Origin: Leptospira wolbachii serovar Codice str. CDC
Lineage (GTDB): Bacteria; Spirochaetota; Leptospiria; Leptospirales; Leptospiraceae
NCBI RefSeq assembly: GCF_000332515.2
Contig: NZ_AOGZ02000014.1
Location: 1,504,001-1,568,000 of the forward strand
Direction: 5' to 3'
Length of the DNA: 64,000 nucleotides
Positions 1 to 8,696 of the stretch are shown piece after piece. Made by a program: the position numbers and the translations under genes. The stretch's first letter is position 1, and each line of letters opens with the position of its first letter. The notes below the pieces were generated by a model, which made no database searches, had not been told where the DNA came from, and was given only the letters and a program-made list of their open reading frames with translations.

Positions 1-1
1 A

Positions 2-1804
2 GTGTATGTGGCTCCAGGTGAAAAGGACGAAGTATACGCCTTTTTATCTGGTGGGTTTAGTGGTCAGATGTCCGTTTACGGAATTCCATCTGCACGGTTG
101 TTCAAGATCATTCCAGTGTTTTCTGTGTTTCCAGAAAACGGATATGGGTTTGATGAAGAAACCAAAGACATGTTAAAAACAACTCATGGTTATGTGCCGT
201 GGGATGATAGCCACCACGTAGAAGCATCTATGACTGATGGAAAACAAGATGGTCGTTGGATGTTTTTAAATGCAAACAACACACCAAGGCTTGCAAGGAT
301 TGATCTAAAGTCTTTTGAGACCAAAGAGATTTTAGAAATCCCAAACACTGCCGGTAACCACGCATCTCCGTTTGCAACAGAAAATACAGAGTATTTGATG
401 GCAGCAACTAGATTCTCGGTTCCTGTTCCGCAAGCAAGCGTTGCTATCGACAGTTTCTCCAAAGGTGGGTTCAAAGGAACTGTCACTATGGTGAAAGTGG
501 ATAAAAACACAGGAAGACTTTCCATTGAATTGCAAGTTCTTGTTCCTGGGTTTAACTATGACTTATCCCATTGTGGTAAAAAGAAATCCCATGACTGGTG
601 TTTCTTCAGTAGTTACAACTCTGAACAAGCACACAAAATGTTAGAAGTTGGTGCTTCTAAAAAAGATAAAGACTTTATCTTAGCATTCAACTGGGTTCGT
701 GCTAAAGAATGTAAAGACCAAGGAAAGGCTTACAACTTTGGTGGTGAATACGTAAACAACTTCCACGATGAAAACAAACCAGCCGTTTCTACTAAGTTAA
801 GCGGTGTGAAGATGTTGAATCCGAAGGATTGTCCAGGTATGATGTATTACATGCCAACACCAAAAAGTCCACATGGAACTGACGTTGACTCTACAGGAGA
901 ATACATTGTCGGTGGTGGAAAGTTAGCATCCGTAATCCCAGTTCACTCCTTTAGCAAAATGATGGAAGTGAAAGACAAAAAGGAACACCATTCGACTGAA
1001 ATCGAAGGAATTCCAGTTCTTAAATATGAATCTACACTTGCTGGTGAAGTACAAAAACCATGTCTTGGTCCATTACATACTGAGTTCGACGGTCAAGGGT
1101 ATGCCTATACTTCTTGTTTCGTAAGTTCTGAAGTTGTAAAATGGAAACTCGGCACATGGGAAGTGGTACAACATCTACCTGCTTATTATAGTGTTGGTCA
1201 CTTATCTATCGTTGGTGGTAGTTCTTCAGAGCCTTACGGTAAGTATCTGATTGCCATGAACAAAATCACTAAAGACAGATATCTGCCTGTAGGTATGGAG
1301 TTACCGCAAAGTGCGCAACTCTATGACATCTCTTCTGGTAAAGCGGAATTGTTGTCAGACTTCCCTACTGTGGGAGAACCACACTATTCACAAATGATTC
1401 CGGCAAAACTGCTTATGGATAAAACAGCAAAACTCTTTCCTTTGGAAGAAAACAAACATCCGTATGCGACCAAAAATGAGAATGATGCAAAAATTGTAAG
1501 ATTAGGAAGTACTGTCCATATCTACATGACTGCGATTCGTTCTCACTTCAAACCGGATATCATTGAAGCAAGAACTGGGGAAACTCTATACTTCCACGTA
1601 ACCAACTTGGAACAAGATTATGATATTCCTCACGGATTTGCGATTGGTGGAGCACCTAACATGACAAACCTTCTTATCATGCCAGGTGAAACTAGAACCT
1701 TTAAATGGGTTGCTCCAAAACCAGGAGTTTATCCTTTCTACTGCACAGACTTCTGTTCTGCTCTACACCAAGAGATGCAACAGTACATCCGAGTTAGTCC
1801 ATAA
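2..1804 (+). CDS. nosZ: Nitrous oxide reductase NosZ (5' end cut by window)
   Basis: Periplasmic multicopper enzyme that reduces N2O to N2, the last step of denitrification. The visible 600 residues cover nearly all of the mature protein: the seven-bladed propeller that carries the CuZ cluster (early motif DDSHH, later NHASPF and HGTDVD) and the C-terminal cupredoxin CuA domain. CuA ligands are readable near the end of the fragment as H544 and the motif CTDFCSALHQEM (C581, C585, H589, M592). The reading frame is open to the window edge and the first codon is only a GTG at the border, so the signal peptide and true start lie outside. The genes that follow (nosB-like, nosL, nosD, nosF, nosY) confirm the assignment and resemble a clade II (atypical, Sec-exported) nos cluster, but the export signal itself cannot be seen. 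Confidence 0.97.
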   Translation: MYVAPGEKDEVYAFLSGGFSGQMSVYGIPSARLFKIIPVFSVFPENGYGFDEETKDMLKTTHGYVPWDDSHHVEASMTDGKQDGRWMFLNANNTPRLARIDLKSFETKEILEIPNTAGNHASPFATENTEYLMAATRFSVPVPQASVAIDSFSKGGFKGTVTMVKVDKNTGRLSIELQVLVPGFNYDLSHCGKKKSHDWCFFSSYNSEQAHKMLEVGASKKDKDFILAFNWVRAKECKDQGKAYNFGGEYVNNFHDENKPAVSTKLSGVKMLNPKDCPGMMYYMPTPKSPHGTDVDSTGEYIVGGGKLASVIPVHSFSKMMEVKDKKEHHSTEIEGIPVLKYESTLAGEVQKPCLGPLHTEFDGQGYAYTSCFVSSEVVKWKLGTWEVVQHLPAYYSVGHLSIVGGSSSEPYGKYLIAMNKITKDRYLPVGMELPQSAQLYDISSGKAELLSDFPTVGEPHYSQMIPAKLLMDKTAKLFPLEENKHPYATKNENDAKIVRLGSTVHIYMTAIRSHFKPDIIEARTGETLYFHVTNLEQDYDIPHGFAIGGAPNMTNLLIMPGETRTFKWVAPKPGVYPFYCTDFCSALHQEMQQYIRVSP

Positions 1805-1809
1805 CTTGT

Positions 1810-2421
1810 ATGAAAACTTTACTTTTCCAAACGTTAAGTAAAAGAAACCGGCTCCTAATCTTAGGGGTCGGTTTAGTTCTGATTTTGGTGTATTTGATTC
1901 CCATTTGGTCCATATCCATTTCGGCTCCACAGTACCCCGAGGGACTCGGAATGCAAATTTGGATCAATAAAATCACCGGTGCCACACCTTATGATTTAAA
2001 AAACATCAACCTTCTGAATCATTACATTGGTATGCAAGAGATCGTTTCGGAATCCATTCCAGAACTTCTTTTTATGCCGTATGTTCTTGCTTATCTGATC
2101 TTTGGTGCCTTTATCACTGAACTCTATCCCAAAGTGGGGATGGCAATTCTTGGGATCATAAACCTAGTGATTGTTGGGCTTGTGGGACTTTCTGATTTTT
2201 GGAGATGGGAATATAACTACGGACACAACTTAAATCCAGAAGCTCCTATCATTGTGGAAGGAATGGCTTACCAGCCACCACTACTTGGTTGCAAGGAAAT
2301 GTTAAACATTACTGCTTGTAGTTATCCTTCGTATGGTGGTATGATTTTAGGACTTAGCCTCGTCGTATTGGTATATATTCTCTGGGATGAAAATCGTAGG
2401 AAAAAATCAAATGTGGTTTAA
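1810..2421 (+). CDS. nosB: NosB-like polytopic membrane protein of the nos cluster
   Basis: Integral membrane protein of 203 residues with about four hydrophobic segments (roughly 16-36, 88-105, 107-130 and 172-193) and a periplasmic-type loop between the first two. It starts 5 bp after the nosZ stop, so it is certainly co-transcribed with it. In clade II nos clusters such as that of Wolinella the gene after nosZ is nosB, a membrane protein of unclear function needed for N2O respiration. I assign NosB from position, size and topology, not from a diagnostic motif. Its 3' end overlaps nosL by 11 bp. Confidence 0.7.
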   Translation: MKTLLFQTLSKRNRLLILGVGLVLILVYLIPIWSISISAPQYPEGLGMQIWINKITGATPYDLKNINLLNHYIGMQEIVSESIPELLFMPYVLAYLIFGAFITELYPKVGMAILGIINLVIVGLVGLSDFWRWEYNYGHNLNPEAPIIVEGMAYQPPLLGCKEMLNITACSYPSYGGMILGLSLVVLVYILWDENRRKKSNVV

Positions 2422-2797
2422 GAACTTAAAACTTGTTTGTATTTTCTTCACAGTTGGCCTGATCAACTGTGGGGAAGTCCATCCCGAACGATTGACAGTT
2501 GGGGAAATGAAATGTAGTCATTGTTCAATGAACATTGTAGATATGCGATTTCATACACAACTCATCACTTATAAAGGAAAAAGATACCATTTCGATGCCA
2601 TTGAATGTTTGGAGCAATTTCAAAAAGACAAAGACTTAAAAACACAAAAAATATGGGTCACTAACTATTTAGATACAAACGAATTTCTCTCGAAAGACGA
2701 GGCAATCATCATTCATTCAGACAAAATTCGTTCGCCAATGGGTGCAGGACTTGCCGCTTTTAAAACTCATGAAGACTCTATCCCATTTCAAAAGTAA
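2411..2797 (+). CDS. nosL: NosL copper-chaperone lipoprotein
   Basis: NosL is an outer- or inner-membrane-anchored Cu(I) chaperone that supplies copper for NosZ maturation. With the ATG at 2411 the protein is 128 residues and begins with a lipoprotein signal ending in the lipobox LINC (Cys20). The metal motif CSHCSM (C35, C38, M40) is the hallmark CxxCxM of NosL. A longer reading frame from 2387 would put the signal peptide behind extra residues, so the 2411 start is preferred. It overlaps the end of the nosB-like gene and the beginning of nosD, indicating translational coupling. Confidence 0.92.
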   Translation: MWFKNLKLVCIFFTVGLINCGEVHPERLTVGEMKCSHCSMNIVDMRFHTQLITYKGKRYHFDAIECLEQFQKDKDLKTQKIWVTNYLDTNEFLSKDEAIIIHSDKIRSPMGAGLAAFKTHEDSIPFQK

Positions 2798-4109
2798 AAG
2801 GATTGATCAAAGAACCAATTTGAATCATAAACACCATTTAATCAACAACCACATCCATCTCGCATGGAAAAAGTTCTTTTCTATTTTTGCTTTTATACTT
2901 TTCTCTATTTTCCCTATCTATCCTTTGTCTGCAAAAACCATTGCTGTTTGTTCCAATTGCACGGTAAAATCAGTAAAAACTGCTATCGCTCTTTCTCAAA
3001 ACGGAGACACCATAAAAATCCAAACAGGAACCTACAAAGAAGGATTTTTACCAATTACAAAATCCATCACAATCGTAGGAGAAGCCGGTGTTGTGATCGA
3101 CGGACTCAAAGAAAAACATGTGTTTGGAATTTATTCCAACGGAGTGCGCCTAGAAAATTTAAAAATCATGGGAAGTGGAATCTCTGATTTAACCGAATAT
3201 GCTGGAGTTTATGCTGATAAAGTCAAAAACTGCCATTTCGAAAACTTAATTTTAGAAGATAATGTCTATGGTTTTTATCTCGCAGAAACAACCAACTGCA
3301 CACTCAAAAATAATATTTCCATAGGAAACGCAGAAAATGAAGTCCTCGGTGGGAACGGCATCCACCTTTGGTCTGCCAGCAATAACAAAATCATTGGAAA
3401 CAAACTACAAAAACACCGTGATGGAATTTATTTAGAATTTTCAGAGAACTTAGACATTCAAGGCAATGAATCCAAAGAGAACATTCGTTATGGAATGCAT
3501 TTTATGTCTTCCAGCCATAACCAATTCAATCGGAATATTTTCAAAAACAATTCTGCCGGTGTTGCCGTGATGTATAGTAAAGATATCATCATGGAAGAAA
3601 ATGAGTTTATGGATAACTGGGGAGAAAGTTCGAATGGAATTCTTTTAAAAGATATTGCAGATAGCACATTGTCTAAAAATCGATTCGAAGGGAATACAAT
3701 TGCTGTGTTTGCCGATGGAATTACCAATATAAAGTTTCTGAATAATGATTTTATCAACAATGGTTGGGGAATTAAAATCCTAGGAAATACTGATTATAAC
3801 AAAATTATAGATAATAATTTTATAAAGAATGTATTTGATGTAAGCACCAATACAAAATCTACTACCAATGAATTTGTAAATAACTACTGGGATCACTATG
3901 AAGGTTATGATTTGGACAAAGATCATATCGGTGATGTTCCCCACAAAACCATTCATTTTTTTGGTTACTGGATTGCTGTGTATCCTTTCCTAATGGTGCT
4001 TTATGAATCCCCAGTGGTTCTTTTTTTACAAGGGATTGAAAAAGCCTTCCCCATTGTGACACCGATCGAATTTGAAGACCAACATCCTAGGATGAAGGAA
4101 AGAATATGA
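2742..4109 (+). CDS. nosD: NosD periplasmic beta-helix maturation factor
   Basis: NosD is a periplasmic right-handed beta-helix (CASH domain) protein that works with the NosFY transporter in assembling the CuZ site. The sequence shows a hydrophobic signal segment (about residues 43-64 of the longest frame) followed by many Asn-rich imperfect 22-24-residue repeats of the NosD/CASH type (for example NGIHLW, DGIYLEF, YGMHFM). The start is uncertain: the longest frame overlaps nosL by 56 bp, and ATG at 2769 or TTG at 2820 would bring the signal peptide nearer the N terminus. The stop overlaps nosF as ATGA. Confidence 0.93.
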   Translation: MQDLPLLKLMKTLSHFKSKRIDQRTNLNHKHHLINNHIHLAWKKFFSIFAFILFSIFPIYPLSAKTIAVCSNCTVKSVKTAIALSQNGDTIKIQTGTYKEGFLPITKSITIVGEAGVVIDGLKEKHVFGIYSNGVRLENLKIMGSGISDLTEYAGVYADKVKNCHFENLILEDNVYGFYLAETTNCTLKNNISIGNAENEVLGGNGIHLWSASNNKIIGNKLQKHRDGIYLEFSENLDIQGNESKENIRYGMHFMSSSHNQFNRNIFKNNSAGVAVMYSKDIIMEENEFMDNWGESSNGILLKDIADSTLSKNRFEGNTIAVFADGITNIKFLNNDFINNGWGIKILGNTDYNKIIDNNFIKNVFDVSTNTKSTTNEFVNNYWDHYEGYDLDKDHIGDVPHKTIHFFGYWIAVYPFLMVLYESPVVLFLQGIEKAFPIVTPIEFEDQHPRMKERI

Positions 4110-4813
4110 TAGAAGTAAAAAATCTTACCATCAGTTACGGTGGTAACTCTGTTGCCGTCAAAGATGTAAACTTTCAAACAGAATCAGGGAATATTGTATC
4201 CATCATTGGCCCTAATGGATCAGGAAAAAGTTCTCTCATCAAAGGAATCCTGGGACTCGTACAACCCAGTTCTGGACAAATTTTATTCCAAAGCAAAATC
4301 AATGAACCACATACCATCGGTTATATGCCACAAACGCCTCGTTTCCCAACAAATATTAAAGTAAGAGAACTAATTTCGTTTTTTAAAAAACTAGAACTTG
4401 TTGAGGAAGAAAGATTTCAAAACCTTTTATCAATTTTAGAGTTAAATAGCCACATGGATAAAAAAATTGGATCTCTATCGGGAGGAACCAAACAAAAAAT
4501 TAGCATCCTCCAGTGTTTTTCTTCCAAAAAAGATCTGTATGTGATCGATGAACCCACTGCCAGTTTAGATCCATATATCTCGCATTTATTAAAATCTCTT
4601 TTGGCAGAAAAGAAAAAAGAAGGTTCTCTTGTTATATTTTCAACTCATATATTAAAGGAGTTACAAGAGTTAGCCGACAGATTTCTTCTTTTATCAGAAG
4701 GGTCCATTCTGATTGATGATTCTCCGGAAAATTTTCTCAGAAAAAACAACAAAACTGATTTAGATCAGGCACTAATGAATTTCTGGAATGAGGAATACAA
4801 AACAAAGCCATGA
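4106..4813 (+). CDS. nosF: NosF ABC transporter ATPase
   Basis: Cytoplasmic ATPase of the NosFY transporter that acts with NosD in copper-sulfur cluster assembly of nitrous oxide reductase. 235 residues with a complete ABC signature set: Walker A GPNGSGKS (residues 35-42), signature LSGGTKQK (about 125-132), Walker B VIDEP and the switch His in FSTHIL. The start overlaps the nosD stop and the stop overlaps the nosY start, both as ATGA, so nosDFY are translationally coupled. Confidence 0.95.
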   Translation: MIEVKNLTISYGGNSVAVKDVNFQTESGNIVSIIGPNGSGKSSLIKGILGLVQPSSGQILFQSKINEPHTIGYMPQTPRFPTNIKVRELISFFKKLELVEEERFQNLLSILELNSHMDKKIGSLSGGTKQKISILQCFSSKKDLYVIDEPTASLDPYISHLLKSLLAEKKKEGSLVIFSTHILKELQELADRFLLLSEGSILIDDSPENFLRKNNKTDLDQALMNFWNEEYKTKP

Positions 4814-5595
4814 AAGAAATTTTATTTTTTGAAATCAAAGAAAATATCAGAAGTCGATGGGTATTCATTTACTCAGGAATTCTCATCCTTGTGATGATGA
4901 TCTTAAGTTTTTTTGGAGATCAGAATGGAATCCGATTGCTCGTAAGCACAATGAACTTAACACTCATTGTCATTCCTTTATTCGCTATTACATTTTCTGG
5001 AATGTCATTTTTAGAATCGATGCCTTTTGCTGAAGTATTACTTTCTAAATCAGTAAGTAGAAGTTCTCTTTTTTTGGGCAAGTATTTAGGAATCACGGTA
5101 TCACTTTCCCTCGGATTATTATTCGGTTTAGGTATTCCTGGGTTTTTTCTTTTTTCAAATGAACCTAAATTCCTATTTTTATTTTCTGAGTTACTCGTTT
5201 TTGGAATTTTCTTAACAGCAATCTTTGTAGCACTAGCGTTTTTAGTTTCTTCTTTGATTCGAAGGGGAGAAATTGTTTTAACTGTTTCTCTTTTGGTTTG
5301 GTTGTACTTCTTTATCTTTTTCGATGCCCTTGTTTTTATCTTTAGTTTGTATTTAGGTGACTATCCAATAGAAATTCCCTCTCTAATCGTTATTTTACTT
5401 AACCCGATCGACTTAATTAGAATTCTTTTAATTTTACAAACCAGCTCTTCTGCCCTGCTAGGATTTTCTGGTGCCTTACTATTAAGGCAATTAGGACTGT
5501 ACGGTGTGTTCGGCATTACTATTTTGTTTCTAAGTTTATGGGTCAGCATCCCACTATACATAGCTTTTAAACGATTCCAAAAACGAAATTTTTAG
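4810..5595 (+). CDS. nosY: NosY ABC transporter permease
   Basis: Membrane partner of NosF. 261 residues with six hydrophobic segments spread over the whole length in the ABC-2 type permease pattern (near residues 20-35, 48-68, 95-115, 125-145, 155-185 and 235-255). It overlaps nosF by 4 bp. It is the last gene of the contiguous nos run; the next gene starts 92 bp later behind its own promoter-like region. Confidence 0.93.
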   Translation: MKEILFFEIKENIRSRWVFIYSGILILVMMILSFFGDQNGIRLLVSTMNLTLIVIPLFAITFSGMSFLESMPFAEVLLSKSVSRSSLFLGKYLGITVSLSLGLLFGLGIPGFFLFSNEPKFLFLFSELLVFGIFLTAIFVALAFLVSSLIRRGEIVLTVSLLVWLYFFIFFDALVFIFSLYLGDYPIEIPSLIVILLNPIDLIRILLILQTSSSALLGFSGALLLRQLGLYGVFGITILFLSLWVSIPLYIAFKRFQKRNF

Positions 5596-5598
5596 AGT

Positions 5599-5612
5599 AT
5601 GATTTATATCAA
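5599..5612. promoter_or_regulatory. FNR/CRP-type palindrome, upstream copy
   Basis: The sequence ATGAT-TTAT-ATCAA is a near match to the FNR consensus TTGAT-N4-ATCAA. It is centred at 5605.5, exactly 33 bp (about three helical turns) upstream of the second palindrome, and at -74.5 from the start site predicted from the promoter at 5645-5673. Confidence 0.55.
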
Positions 5613-5631
5613 TTGAGTTATTTGAGTGCAC

Positions 5632-5645
5632 TTGATTTAGATCAT
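5632..5645. promoter_or_regulatory. FNR/CRP-type palindrome, promoter-proximal copy
   Basis: TTGAT-TTAG-ATCAT matches nine of ten consensus positions of an FNR-type box. Its centre (5638.5) lies at -41.5 from the predicted start site, the classical class II activator position, which argues that an FNR/CRP-family regulator activates the downstream gene. Confidence 0.6.
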
Positions 5646-5673
5646 TGAAAAACTAAGAGGTGCCTTGTAAAAT
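5645..5673 (+). promoter_or_regulatory. Sigma70-like promoter before the Cys/His-rich gene
   Basis: A -35 element TTGAAA (5645-5650) and a -10 element TAAAAT (5668-5673) are separated by exactly 17 bp. The predicted start would be near 5680, leaving only about 8 nt before the ATG at 5688, so the transcript would be nearly leaderless; no Shine-Dalgarno sequence is visible. Confidence 0.5.
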
Positions 5674-5687
5674 GATATACAATCATC

Positions 5688-6101
5688 ATGAAACGTTGGT
5701 TACAAATAGCCTCGGTTTTGATCTTACTTCCCTTTATAGGTAAAATCCTATTTTTGGAAACTGGATTACTTGCCCAGTCTATGTACCGCCTTTCTATGAT
5801 TTGTCATTGCAACCACGGTTCCAAAAACGAAATCCATAAAGAAGAAGAATCCCATTCTTCACAGAGGATTACCTGCCACCTAACCAAAGGGAGTGGTCCT
5901 CACCAATGTTCCTGTGCCAAGAAAAAATCAGCGACTAAGATTCTTCAATCTCAGTCTATGAATCCTAGTTTTACGACAGAAACAAAATTAAATAACTTAA
6001 TTGCCTATGATGTAATCATCCTCGCCTTCAAGACAAACTTCCTCCTCTTGACAGGTTTTTCCCACCCACCTGACAAACCACCAAGACATATCCTTACCTA
6101 A
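5688..6101 (+). CDS. Cys/His-rich secreted or membrane protein, possible copper binder
   Basis: 137 residues, no family recognised. An N-terminal hydrophobic signal or anchor (residues 5-30) is followed by clusters of metal-ligand residues: CHCNHG (C39, H40, C41, H43), several His, CH at 63-64 and HQCSC (H72, C74, C76). A second hydrophobic stretch occurs near residues 105-125. The position directly after nosY, the same strand, and a pair of FNR/CRP-type boxes in front suggest a role in handling copper for the nos system under low oxygen. That function is inference. The C-terminal tail is rich in Pro, His and Lys. Confidence 0.6.
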   Translation: MKRWLQIASVLILLPFIGKILFLETGLLAQSMYRLSMICHCNHGSKNEIHKEEESHSSQRITCHLTKGSGPHQCSCAKKKSATKILQSQSMNPSFTTETKLNNLIAYDVIILAFKTNFLLLTGFSHPPDKPPRHILT

Positions 6102-6202
6102 GATGTAACGAATTCGCTCCCCTTATAAGGAGCAGTAACAAAATCAATTAGGCAAACTGAATCAAAAGTTTAGTCCTTGGACTTCTATACAAAGGTAATT
6201 TT

Positions 6203-6988
6203 ATGTTTAAGAATCTATTTCATATCTCTCTCGTGTGTTTGTTCATCTTCAATTGTAGTATGGCCAATAAAACGGATGCGAATAATGCTTCGAATCTTCT
6301 CGCCCTCATTGTTGCAGCAAACAACAATCCTGGTTGTTCCATTTCTTCTACTACAGCAATCACAAGCAACCTCACTCAAGTAGAAAGCAAACCTCGAACA
6401 AAATATTCAATCTATGGATGTGATGAAGGCGGGTTTCGGAATTTGGATCTAACACAATCAGAAGTAACCAAAGGTGCAACAGGATCCACAGCATCTTCTG
6501 TTCTGTTTACAAACAATGATGTGATGCTTGCAACAAACAAAGGAGGAACTAATATAGAAGTATCCTTCATTTTGAACTCACCGACTAGCAGCTTAGATGT
6601 GATCGCCTATGGAACAGGAAATCCAGTAAGTGGGCCCACATACCGATTGATTGCCGGTGCACAAACACAATACAAAAATGCAGCGGGTGTGTTTGGCAAC
6701 ACTGGTAAAGGTGGATCTGTTGCGGCACCTATACCAGTCGTGGGAACTAGTTATACATTTTGCCTAGACTTCCAATCCACACCAGGTGGATCCAGATTTC
6801 TAAATGGTTTTAACAAACCATGTTCGGAACTTACAGATACGGAAAGAGGATCGATGTCCTACTATCCAATCATGCAAATGATGAATGTTCCAGTGTATAC
6901 AGGTGGCAATCGATTGGGTTTTGTATTGAATGGAGTTACCATCACTTCTTTCACAGTCGGTTCCATTGTATCTAACACAGAAATGTAA
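6203..6988 (+). CDS. Lipoprotein of unknown function
   Basis: 261 residues beginning with a lipoprotein signal that ends in LIFNCS (Cys18). The mature part is Thr/Ser/Gly-rich and beta-like, with four more Cys (NPGCS, YGCDEG, FCLDF, KPCSEL) that could form disulphides. No family is recognised. A ribosome site AAAGG precedes the ATG at 6203 and a strong hairpin terminator follows, so this gene ends a transcription unit that may begin at the FNR-type promoter before 5688. Confidence 0.65.
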   Translation: MFKNLFHISLVCLFIFNCSMANKTDANNASNLLALIVAANNNPGCSISSTTAITSNLTQVESKPRTKYSIYGCDEGGFRNLDLTQSEVTKGATGSTASSVLFTNNDVMLATNKGGTNIEVSFILNSPTSSLDVIAYGTGNPVSGPTYRLIAGAQTQYKNAAGVFGNTGKGGSVAAPIPVVGTSYTFCLDFQSTPGGSRFLNGFNKPCSELTDTERGSMSYYPIMQMMNVPVYTGGNRLGFVLNGVTITSFTVGSIVSNTEM

Positions 6989-7008
6989 ATTCTCTCTCCA
7001 AACACTTG

Positions 7009-7044
7009 TCATACTGGTGAATCAAGTAGCCAGTATGATTTTTT
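7009..7044 (+). terminator. Rho-independent terminator
   Basis: A perfect 9-bp stem (TCATACTGG at 7009-7017 with CCAGTATGA at 7030-7038), a 12-nt loop and six T (7039-7044). It lies 20 bp after the lipoprotein stop and before the ATG of the next gene at 7057. Confidence 0.85.
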
Positions 7045-7056
7045 GGGAAAGGACCC

Positions 7057-8670
7057 ATGACAGAAATGAAACTTAAAATTTTAATCATTATACTTATTAT
7101 GACCACTCCTCTTCTTTCTAAAGAGGTAAAACTTGAGAATGCTTATATCAAATATACATCCTCTTCAAACTCTGTTGTTTATCTTACTTTAAACAATACT
7201 TCCAATACAGAAAAAAAACTCATCGAAACAAAATCAAACATAGCGGATCGAGTAGAGTTATTCACAATGAAACCATCGGATTCGGGAACAAAAATGATTC
7301 CAGTTTCTGAAATTCCAATTCCAAAAAAAAGTTTAGTGCATCTCACTCCGAAAGGGTATCATATCATGCTTTTCGGAATCAAATCCCCACTCAAATTAAA
7401 AGAATCCATACCTTTTCGTTTTCTATTTTCCGATGGATCGGAGATTCAAATCAACATTCCTGTGGAATCAAATCCACCTAACAAAGAAATTAACTCCAAA
7501 CTAACAGGTCAGGCTACAAAAACAGATGATCCATCTTCTGGGAACGGAACAGATGAAACGGATATGTCAACTTACGACCCAAATGAATCATCTAACGAAG
7601 ACCATTTGAATCATGACCACTCTGGGCACGAAGGACATGAACAACACAACCGAGCCGACGCTTTAGCTCCTGCGGGAATTATGAATCCACATATCCATGA
7701 AAAAGGTAAGTGGATGATTGATTACCGTTACATGGGAATGAAGATGTGGGGTTTGCAGTCGGGAACCAGTGGATTGTCCGATCTTGGGACTTTGTATTTT
7801 CCTTACACCGACCCCACGGTTCAAATGCCAACAGGAAGTTTGATTACAAGCTCACCATTAGGGACAACAATTCCAGTTTTATCACCTAACAAGTACAATT
7901 ACATGTCTGTTCCTACAGATATGGTGATGGAAATGAACATGGTAAGTGCTATGACTTCCATTTCTGACAAGTGGATGATCATGTTTATGGTTCCGGCAGT
8001 AAAAAACAAAATGACCATGGCATCAAGTAATTTTGACCGCGCACCTATGAGTTCTGCGGGTATTGGGGATGTAAGTTTTAGCACTGCTTACCGATTGATA
8101 AAAACAGAACATCAAAATTTTTTCACTGGGATGGGTCTATCTCTTCCCACAGGTTCAATTGATGAAAGAGACAATATGCCTATGATGGGAAAACAAAAGG
8201 TTCCTTATAATATGCAACCAGGAACAGGTACCTATAGTTTGTTACCGCAATTGTCATATAACGGGAATTATAAGAGAATTTCCTGGGGAGCCCAATCACA
8301 AGCAACCTTACGTATAGGAAAAAATGATAACAACTATCGATTTGGAAATCGGTATGAAGTCTCTGGTTGGTTATCTTTTCTTGTGCACGAAACCATGTCA
8401 CTCTCAGTCCGAGTAGCCAAACAAAAATGGCTCAACTTACAAGGAATGGATGCGACCTTAGATCCCAAGATGGATCCGCAAAATGATCCCTACCGCCAAG
8501 GAGGAACGCGGAGTGACCTACTCATCGGTGTTAACTTTCTTGTTACAAGTGGAATTTTACAAGGGGCTCGGTTTGGATTCGAATATGGTAAACCCTTCCA
8601 TCAAAATCTAAACGGACCACAACTAGGAACAAGAGAACTCATCAATGTATTTGCTTCGTTTACATTTTAA
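7057..8670 (+). CDS. PCuAC copper-chaperone domain fused to a Met-rich outer-membrane barrel
   Basis: 537 residues in three parts. Residues 1-22 are a signal peptide. Residues about 25-135 resemble the PCuAC (DUF461) periplasmic Cu(I) chaperone, with M71, M80 and the downstream YHIML motif (H102, M104) at the typical 21-residue spacing. The first His of the usual HxM is Phe69. A His-rich linker (about 180-200, HDHSGHEGHEQH) leads into a C-terminal beta-barrel-like domain resembling MetA-pathway/transporter-type outer-membrane proteins, rich in Met (MVMEMNM, MIMFM, MPMMG) and ending in Phe. The most likely role is copper binding or transfer at the outer membrane. The fusion and the link to the nos genes are inference from position and composition. 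Confidence 0.7.
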   Translation: MTEMKLKILIIILIMTTPLLSKEVKLENAYIKYTSSSNSVVYLTLNNTSNTEKKLIETKSNIADRVELFTMKPSDSGTKMIPVSEIPIPKKSLVHLTPKGYHIMLFGIKSPLKLKESIPFRFLFSDGSEIQINIPVESNPPNKEINSKLTGQATKTDDPSSGNGTDETDMSTYDPNESSNEDHLNHDHSGHEGHEQHNRADALAPAGIMNPHIHEKGKWMIDYRYMGMKMWGLQSGTSGLSDLGTLYFPYTDPTVQMPTGSLITSSPLGTTIPVLSPNKYNYMSVPTDMVMEMNMVSAMTSISDKWMIMFMVPAVKNKMTMASSNFDRAPMSSAGIGDVSFSTAYRLIKTEHQNFFTGMGLSLPTGSIDERDNMPMMGKQKVPYNMQPGTGTYSLLPQLSYNGNYKRISWGAQSQATLRIGKNDNNYRFGNRYEVSGWLSFLVHETMSLSVRVAKQKWLNLQGMDATLDPKMDPQNDPYRQGGTRSDLLIGVNFLVTSGILQGARFGFEYGKPFHQNLNGPQLGTRELINVFASFTF

Positions 8671-8696
8671 AGTTTAAAAATATTATATTTTCCTTT

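Noticed and set aside
6116..6133. Inverted repeat GCTCC...GGAGC with the inner palindrome CCTTATAAGG as a terminator
   Set aside because: The stem is short and no T tract follows. It could be a protein site, but nothing supports this.
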